Shown in pieces: positions 58,275 to 64,000 of a stretch of DNA of 64,000 nucleotides; position 1 is the stretch's first letter; every line of letters starts with the position of its first letter. The stretch is taken from NCBI GenBank assembly GCA_024180945.1, contig JAKSGN010000033.1, positions 1,674,001-1,738,000 of the forward strand, given 5' to 3'. A model generated the notes under the pieces. That model saw nothing but the letters and a program-made list of their open reading frames with translations. It searched no databases and was not told where the DNA came from. The position numbers were made by a program, and so were the translations under genes. The stretch is from Macrophomina tecta (taxonomy: Eukaryota > Ascomycota > Dothideomycetes > Botryosphaeriales > Botryosphaeriaceae).

Positions 58275-59483
58275 TTATTTCGCAGCAGGCTGAACAAGGG
58301 TGTTGCCTGCATTGAACTGTTAGGGAAGGACAAACAGTCATCTTGTCAAGTTACTTACCCCCGTCCGGATACATAATCTGCTCATTGTAAAAAGTTCCTC
58401 CACGGCTCGCAAGGAAGAGGATGGTGGCTGCCATATCCGAATCGGTGCCGTAACGGCCTGCAATTCATGACCGGCATCAGCAAAATATTCTTCGTTAAGA
58501 AGACCGATCGTCTCCGTCCATATCTTACCTGCCGGATTCGAGGCTTTGCTACTCAATTGCGACTTATTCCTGTCGTCAGAACTTCCGGCCGTCATTTCGC
58601 TTGGGAAGACGCCCGGAGCAATGGTGTTGACTCTGACACCACATTCGACGAACATAGAAGCGAGCATGCGGCCGACGTGCGTTGCAGCAGCCTTGCTGGC
58701 GGCGTATGCAAACTGGCCAGCGCTGCTGCCCTTCATACAACCCGAGATGCTGCTGACATTGACGACACTGGACGAGTAGTCAGGAACTGAAGAGCCGCCC
58801 TTGGCGAGCAGCGGCAGGAAGGCCATTGAGGTGAAATAGATGCCGGTGACGTTGGTGCGGAAAGTCTCATCCCAATTCTCTGGCTTCGATGCAAGGAAGT
58901 ACTTGGAGACTGCGGAGGGATCCTTGAGGTCTGGAGGGCCATCGTTCGCAGAGAACTTGGTCTCATCGTCACGAGCGATTCCAGCGTTGTTGACGAGAAG
59001 CTGGATGCCATTCGGCTCCTTCTGGGCGAGTTCAGAGGCGAGACGCTGAACGTCGGATTTGGAACTGACATCGCCGGGAAGGCTGGGATGAAGGCGTCAG
59101 CCGGCTGCTGCAATCAAGGCCACAATGACGGCGGAGACTTACGCGACGACCCTACCAGAACCGGTGTTGTAGGTCTTAACGGCGTTGTCTAGGGCTTCCT
59201 GTCTTCTTCCGGTGATGTAGACCTTTGCGCCGTTGGCAACCAGCGCCTGGGTGATCATCAGGCCGATTCCGGTGGCACCACCAGTGACGACGGCTGTGAC
59301 GTGTGAGACATCGAACAGCTTGGAGCGGTCGAATTGAGCAGTCTCTGCGTGGTTGGTAGCCATGTTGCGTTGGTTGAGGATGGTGTAGGTGGGGCGAGCA
59401 CAAACGGCGGCTTTGACAGATGGTGCAGATCGGGAGAAGAGGCGGAGCATGGTGGGCAGCGAGGAGGCTTTTGGGGAGCGCAT
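58275..59483 (-). CDS. Short-chain dehydrogenase/reductase, possibly mitochondrial
   Basis: Four exons (59483-59143, 59082-58529, 58457-58359, 58306-58275) give 341 residues. It is a classical SDR. The nucleotide-binding TGGATGIG is at 67-74, NNAG at 145-148, the catalytic Ser in VNVSSISG at about 224-226, and Tyr240/Lys244 in YAASK. The C-terminal [17 protein letters not shown] and the end [14 protein letters not shown] are typical of the fungal branch annotated as 3-oxoacyl-ACP reductase/rhamnolipid RhlG-like enzymes. NAD(P)H-dependent reduction of a carbonyl is expected; the substrate is unknown. Before the fold lies a 40-residue Arg/Ser/Ala-rich segment ([20 protein letters not shown]) suggestive of mitochondrial import. 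In-frame Met codons at residues 12 and 41 offer alternative starts; the one at 41 gives the usual cytosolic length. The final exon encodes only ten residues. Confidence 0.9.
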
Positions 59484-60336
59484 GGGCGAATGATATGGGT
59501 GGATTCGGTCATATCACGTACGTCAGGAGAGGCAAGGTGGAGGCGCTCAAAATAATGATGACGTTTCTGTTTTGGTTTGCACAGAGCTGTGGGTCAGACG
59601 TCATCAGGGTCCAGAGAGAGATCGTCATTGACTCGAAGAATACGGGCATTTGACAGCTTGGGGGAGCCATGCTGGCAGCGTACTGGCAGTCGGTGGTAGC
59701 CCCCAGCAGCCTTCGGGAACAAGAACAAAAGAAGAGACAGCCATGCCAGGCAGCGGCCAGCGAAAGCCAAGCCCGGGCAAAAGCAGCCATTACGGGTGAT
59801 CGGCGAGTATCAGCGGCTGCTCGTGCAGATCCAGGCCAGCAATGCAATTTGGTCGCCGCATCACACAATAGGGAACAATGGAGTGCTTCGCGACGAGGTG
59901 AAACCGGGGTGGAAGAGAGCAGGCGGGTCATGACACATGCATCTGCCTCCGGACCGGGGCACCCGCAGGCGCAGGCGGGACGGATGGAGGCGCGGGCGAT
60001 CCCCCTCACTTGTCAGGCACAGAGCAGCCGCAGCTGGAGTGCGCGCGCGTGCCTGATGCATGTGCTTCCGACATCTCCACCTGCCCTCGTTCTCGCTTCG
60101 CCGTCTGCTGCTCTGCGCCACAAGCCGCCCTCAGTCTTAAACCGCCCACCCCCGGTCCGTCAAAGTAAATCTCCCTTGCTTGATGTCTATCAATACTCGC
60201 CAAAGCTTCTTCCGTCCCACAAAACTCAAACTCCCCCATCCAACTCCGCCTCGCCCGCCAGCGGTCGTATTTCTGTCGCCTCGCCCGCTCCTCCCACGTA
60301 CGTAGCAAAGACTCCGCCAGTCGAACCCTCGCCACC
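59484..60336. promoter_or_regulatory. Shared upstream region of the SDR and surface-protein genes
   Basis: Divergent start codons are 853 bp apart. The 200 bp before 60337 are pyrimidine-rich. No regulator site was identified. Confidence 0.45.
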
Positions 60337-61176
60337 ATGAGCGGCGGCCAGGCCCCTCTTCGGGCCTCCGAATGCGCGTCTGCCGGGACCGCTTACCCGC
60401 CCGTCAGCACTCCAACCATCCTGCCACCCAGCAACCCTTGTATAACCGGGTACACTGCCGGCTCCCGTCTCACCATCTACACGCTGCCGTACAACTTCTC
60501 CTCCGTTCTTCCCCTTATCTCGTCCTTTCGCGACATATCGTGGACCGGCGTTCTTGGATCGGGCGCCCCGTCAACGACAACCGCAGACGACCCCGAGTCT
60601 GTTCCACTCAACGGCACAAACAACGAGCCCAGAACTGCGCGCTCATACGCCTTAGCCGACGGCGCCAAGCTCGTCGAAACCCTGCTCGAATACTCATTTC
60701 CCACCGACACTGATGGCTCAGGCATATTCGTCGAAGTCCATAGCATCGCTCCGCTCTACCAGCCCCTCAACCCCCAAGCAGCCAACACTAGCCTCACCTC
60801 CAACTCGGTCGAGTACGGGCCCCCCAACGGAACCTTCGGCTTCTACGCCGCCCACGACGGCATGCGCGTGTCAAGTGCCTGCGATGGCACGGCTACCTAC
60901 TTCAACCTGACGGCCGAGTTCTGCGCCACCAACGTCAGCGCAGCCGAACGGTGGTTCCGCTCCCGGGATTTCAATGCCATGGGCACGTTGGGCCGGACTC
61001 TCGGCGGCGGCGGCCAGAACGTGACCAACTGTGCGGATCTGGCCGGAGGTGGCGGCGGGAGCGGCGAGCCGACGCCCAGTAGCGCCGCGAGCCACCAGCA
61101 GATCAGAATGAGCATGGGGACCGCCGTCAGTTTGGTATTGGCGGCATGCATTGCTTTTGCGGCTTTGATGGCATGA
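60337..61176 (+). CDS. Predicted GPI-like surface glycoprotein of unknown family
   Basis: A single exon encodes 279 residues, starting in a CACCATGAGC context. Several N-glycosylation sequons (NFS, NGT, NTS, NLT, NVS, NVT) and cysteine pairs (SNPC, SAC, EFC, TNC) suggest passage through the secretory pathway. The tail after GGGGGSGEPTPSSAASHQQ ends in a hydrophobic helix (MGTAVSLVLAACIAFAALMA) with no cytosolic part, as in GPI-anchor signals. However, no N-terminal signal peptide is visible (MSGGQAPLRASECASAG). Either the protein is tail-anchored or the true first exon lies upstream. A core block ATYFNLTAEFCATNVSAAERWFRSRDF looks conserved in style, but the family is not recognised. Confidence 0.75.
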   Translation: MSGGQAPLRASECASAGTAYPPVSTPTILPPSNPCITGYTAGSRLTIYTLPYNFSSVLPLISSFRDISWTGVLGSGAPSTTTADDPESVPLNGTNNEPRTARSYALADGAKLVETLLEYSFPTDTDGSGIFVEVHSIAPLYQPLNPQAANTSLTSNSVEYGPPNGTFGFYAAHDGMRVSSACDGTATYFNLTAEFCATNVSAAERWFRSRDFNAMGTLGRTLGGGGQNVTNCADLAGGGGGSGEPTPSSAASHQQIRMSMGTAVSLVLAACIAFAALMA

Positions 61177-62390
61177 TGACGATTCTCGCCCGGATGAGGA
61201 GATAAGTACGAGGCAAAAAGTGTACATGAGCTTGACGGATGATACCCAGCCCGAAGGGGCCTACCACTTTCTACATTCTTACAGATCGATTATCGAGCGA
61301 ACCTGATGTACCTCTGACGCAAACCCAAATAGCGGGGCCTGGAATTTTGGTTGCTGCATCCAGTAGTCACAGCCCACAGGTGATCCTCGGCTGTGCGTGA
61401 CAATTTATTGCCTACAAGCACCTTCTATAGCAAATACTCGATGAATACATGTGTTTAACTTACTGGTGCATACTTAAGTGATAGCACGGAATACCACCCT
61501 GTTGGACAAAACATAATATTCATTTACTCATGGCCTCAGGCTCACATAATTGCGAATCCCCACGGCTTAGAAAACAACCTCCGCTACACGACGTTATCTT
61601 CGGCAATAAGTGGTGAAAACCTCCATAACACGACCTCGACTTCTCACTTCCCCAGTCGTCTTCAACATTAACAATGCGTACGCCACTCTTCTCTCCTGGA
61701 GATCACTAACACCTTTCACCCTCATTAACACCATGCTTAGATGTTTAGACCTTTTTTTTTTTTCTTTTCTTCTCCGTATCTACACTTGAAAGAGGTCCTA
61801 TAAGAACAGGGATGAAGCAATGCAAGAGAAAGACCGACAGACTCCCCAACTCACTGTAGCCCAAAGCTCCCAAGGCACCCATTACTTTGTTTTTAGCGGA
61901 CTAACACTCCCGATATCTGAGAGTTGGATAAGGAAAGAAACCTAGGAACAATAAAACCGGTAACAAGACTGGAACCTCCGTTTCATGCATGGAAAAAGGA
62001 ACGCTCTCCCTTGTTTCTCTTCTCGCTATCTTCGCCGAAGCTATACTGAGGACCGAGCCCGGAGGAACATTTTAGATCCGGGATGAATGTCATGTTGAAA
62101 AGCGTCGTGGACAAAAACAGTCGCCCCGCTCACGAGCGGTAGAATCGTTGCAGCTGACGTGACAGCGAATAGAGAAAGTAAGAGACGACTATATGATGCA
62201 GGAGAGAAGGACTTCTAAGATTGCATCTGATTTCGCCAGTTGCTCCGGAAACTTTGCAGGTCATCAACAAGTGGCGGTGAGAGAAGCATCGCTCGGTGGG
62301 GCCTCCGCTATCGAGGCGCCGTCAAAATCCGGAAAGGTGGCACTCAAGGTTCGTGTCGATCCGGCGAGAGGAAGAAAGGCAGGAATTCGC
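61177..62390. other. Intergenic, convergent 3' ends
   Basis: No gene is supported. The stretch is moderately AT-rich with a short T-tract near 61752, and should hold the 3' ends of both flanking genes. Confidence 0.5.
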
Positions 62391-63001
62391 TCAATGCATC
62401 GGCGGCTGGTAGTTGATCGGGCGCCTATATCTTCAGTCAATCGCTGTTGCTGGTATTTTCATGTTGCGAACTGCGAATTCGACTGCAACTGACACGCTAC
62501 GAACCAGCCAGGTGGAGGTACGTACTTGAAAAGAAGTATGTGAGGCTCTGGCTCATGGACCTCGTAGTGCTCCCAACCCAAACTCTGGGGAAAAGGCATG
62601 CAGTTAGCACTTGCGCTGACTCGTCAATTGCTCGCGTGACGCGCCTACCTGAGTGATACCAAGCGCTCTCCACTCCTCCTCCCACAACAGCTTCAGCGTT
62701 CCCCTGGAGCCGTCGAAGTACTCTTTTGGTATTACCTTCAGCATCTGCTTGGGTAGCTGGACGTGACGGTATTCGTATTCGCTGTCCGAGTATCTGTGTA
62801 GAGCTCTGGTTAGCACGCGACAGCGTTTCGACTGGTAAATGCGCGGCGAGGCTGCGACAGCCGGCGCGGCAGGTAGGGGAAACGCGCGCACCTGGCGGAA
62901 TAGTGGATGCTCTCGACGAACTCGTCCAGCTTGTCCTTTTCCGACTCGGACAAGGGCCGCGGCTTCTTGTTGCGGCGCGTTATGTCAATGCCCATATCCA
63001 T
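62391..63001 (-). CDS. CKS1: Cyclin-dependent kinase regulatory subunit Cks1
   Basis: Four exons (63001-62892, 62793-62649, 62584-62526, 62424-62391) give 115 residues, the expected size. The CKS fold is evident throughout. It includes [25 protein letters not shown], in which the Arg/Ser/Trp phosphate-binding pocket residues begin. [47 protein letters not shown] follows, with the hinge HEPEPH that permits domain swapping. The C-terminus is [10 protein letters not shown]. Cks1 binds Cdk1 and guides multisite phosphorylation in the cell cycle. The last intron (62425-62525), with its ATAG acceptor, is needed to reach the conserved FKRP-NYQPP end. Without it the protein would run into an unrelated tail. 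A second in-frame Met lies two codons after the chosen start. Confidence 0.96.
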
Positions 63002-63589
63002 GGTGGCACGGCTGTGGTGTTGTTTACAGCGAGGGCGCGGGCCGGTGTTGACGAGGGGGAGGGCGAGCGCGGCGCACGGCGAGTCTAGCGGGGCCCGGAC
63101 GGGTCAGGCGGTGGGCCGGCTCGGTTGTGCGGACTCACTGGTGGATGCGGTCGCGTGGGCGCAATCGAGACGCTGGGGTGGAATGTTTGTTGTTGACGGT
63201 GAAGCGGCGGCGGAGGGGTAGCGGGGAGGGGTGACAACACGGCGGGCGTCAGGAGCGCGGCGCGTCGAGTAGATTGATGGCAATGCACAGGCTCTGGCGG
63301 GCGGCGCGACCACGGCGGGCGTCGAATGGTGTCGAACTCGGGCGCTGGGCACGGGCGGAGTGGATGCGACAGGTGGCTTTCAGCGGCAGCGGGCTCAAGG
63401 CGCGGTGATTTGGTTGGAGCGGCGAAGTTGAAAAACATTGCTATGACCTGAGGCGCGGCCCCTTGCCGGCCGCCCCCGGCGTGCCGGCATGACGATCGCT
63501 GACGGAGCCTTACTCTCCAGGAAAAGACCAGCGCAACGTCACCGAGCCAAGCTACACTTTGTTTCAATCTCAATGTACCACTTGCGTTC
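63002..63589. promoter_or_regulatory. Shared upstream region of CKS1 and the right-edge gene
   Basis: GC-rich intergenic DNA. The minus frame at 63085-63591 is Pro/Arg/Ser-rich and looks non-coding. Confidence 0.4.
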
Positions 63590-64000
63590 ATGCGCGCCAG
63601 AAAAGCTTCCTATCTACAATCACTCGACCGCCGCAGCTACTCTGCGCAGTCGTCTCCGCAATTCCACCGCAGTCCCACCGCTTCCAAGGTATATCTTCAG
63701 TCTCAATCAAAAGGTCGTAAATGTTCGTAAAAGGAGTGTGAGTGGTGGTGACGGTGGTGGTGGGTATAGTCGCGGATCCTCCACTGCCATTTCCTGCAGG
63801 CGTTCTGGCCCCGACCAGAACGCCGTTGTGTTCAAGTATGTGTAAAGGAAAGTAGAGAACGAAATTAAAGATATGAACAAGAAGAAATTCGGAAGGTTCC
63901 CGACGCACAAGGAGCTGTCTCAACATCCTGGCGAGCCAGACTCCAAGGTGGGGTCCATCACTTGCCTGCAATTAGGCACGTGCACGGAGCGCGGAGAAAG
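63590..64000 (+). CDS. 5' part of a possible mitochondrial protein, runs off the window
   Basis: Exon 1 (63590-63688) encodes MRARKASYLQSLDRRSYSAQ, then SPQFHRSPTASK, an Arg/Ser-rich, acid-free stretch like a mitochondrial presequence. An intron (GTATAT donor, about 169 bp) leads to exon 2 (63858-63947), NEIKDMNKKKFGRFPTHKEL, then SQHPGEPDSK. Exon 2 has strong protein-like character and ends at an AAG/GTGGGG donor. The next exon lies at or beyond the right edge. Both exons keep phase 0. The presequence and the charged helical continuation fit a small matrix or inner-membrane assembly protein, but the family is not identified. The exon joining is inferred from frame only. Confidence 0.4.

Noticed and set aside
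1..64000. Search for biosynthetic cluster, defence island, CRISPR, tRNA or rRNA genes
   Set aside because: No core biosynthetic enzyme, no repeat-spacer array and no tRNA or rRNA signature was seen; the genes belong to unrelated housekeeping pathways.

Overview
This window is nuclear DNA of a filamentous ascomycete (Pezizomycotina). The protein set resembles Dothideomycetes, but that placement is inference. The support is: short introns (mostly 45-130 bp) with GT-AG ends and CTAAC/CTGAC branch sites; moderately GC-rich single-copy genes; and families such as fungal rhodopsin-domain membrane proteins, Ctr4-type copper transporters, Brr2 and Orc3. Exon structures were built by hand from splice motifs, reading frame and family conservation. 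In each complete model the exon phases add up to an uninterrupted frame.

Layout. 1-1 kb: 5' part of an unrecognised Q/P/H-rich coiled-coil protein (minus, runs off the left edge). 3.0-4.9 kb: a major-facilitator (monocarboxylate-type) transporter gene destroyed by several frameshifts. 5.8-6.5 kb: a small secreted protein. 6.5-14.3 kb: gene-poor DNA with poly(T)/(A) tracts and fragments of decayed coding sequence, including an F-box/LRR-like relic. 14.3-19.4 kb: a 1613-residue F-box protein (minus). 20.2-22.9 kb: actin-binding protein Abp1. 22.9-28.5 kb: a second gene-poor stretch with an AT-rich, RIP-like island and a perfect palindrome. 28.6-36 kb: a CYSTM peptide gene, the oligosaccharyltransferase catalytic subunit STT3, and an Arg/His/Ser-rich protein with a likely GC-AG intron. 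36.4-43.1 kb: the intronless spliceosomal helicase Brr2. 43.5-50.8 kb: a Ctr copper transporter, 3-hydroxyanthranilate dioxygenase, Orc3 and a coiled-coil single-pass membrane protein. 51.5-53.0 kb: a seven-helix rhodopsin-domain protein. 53-58.3 kb: mostly empty, with one tentative gene. 58.3-64 kb: a short-chain dehydrogenase, a predicted GPI-like surface protein, the Cdk subunit Cks1, and the start of a possible mitochondrial protein at the right edge.

The genes do not form a biosynthetic or defence cluster. Most are unrelated housekeeping genes: splicing, replication initiation, N-glycosylation, actin patches, cell cycle, copper uptake and NAD synthesis. They are separated by two accessory-like gaps that carry decayed genes. 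I found no CRISPR array, no intact transposon, no tRNA or rRNA, and no convincing new multi-gene system. The points most worth checking are the transporter pseudogene and neighbouring relics, the N-terminal presequence on the kynurenine-pathway enzyme, the GC-AG intron, and a diverged ~120-bp repeat near 51 kb.
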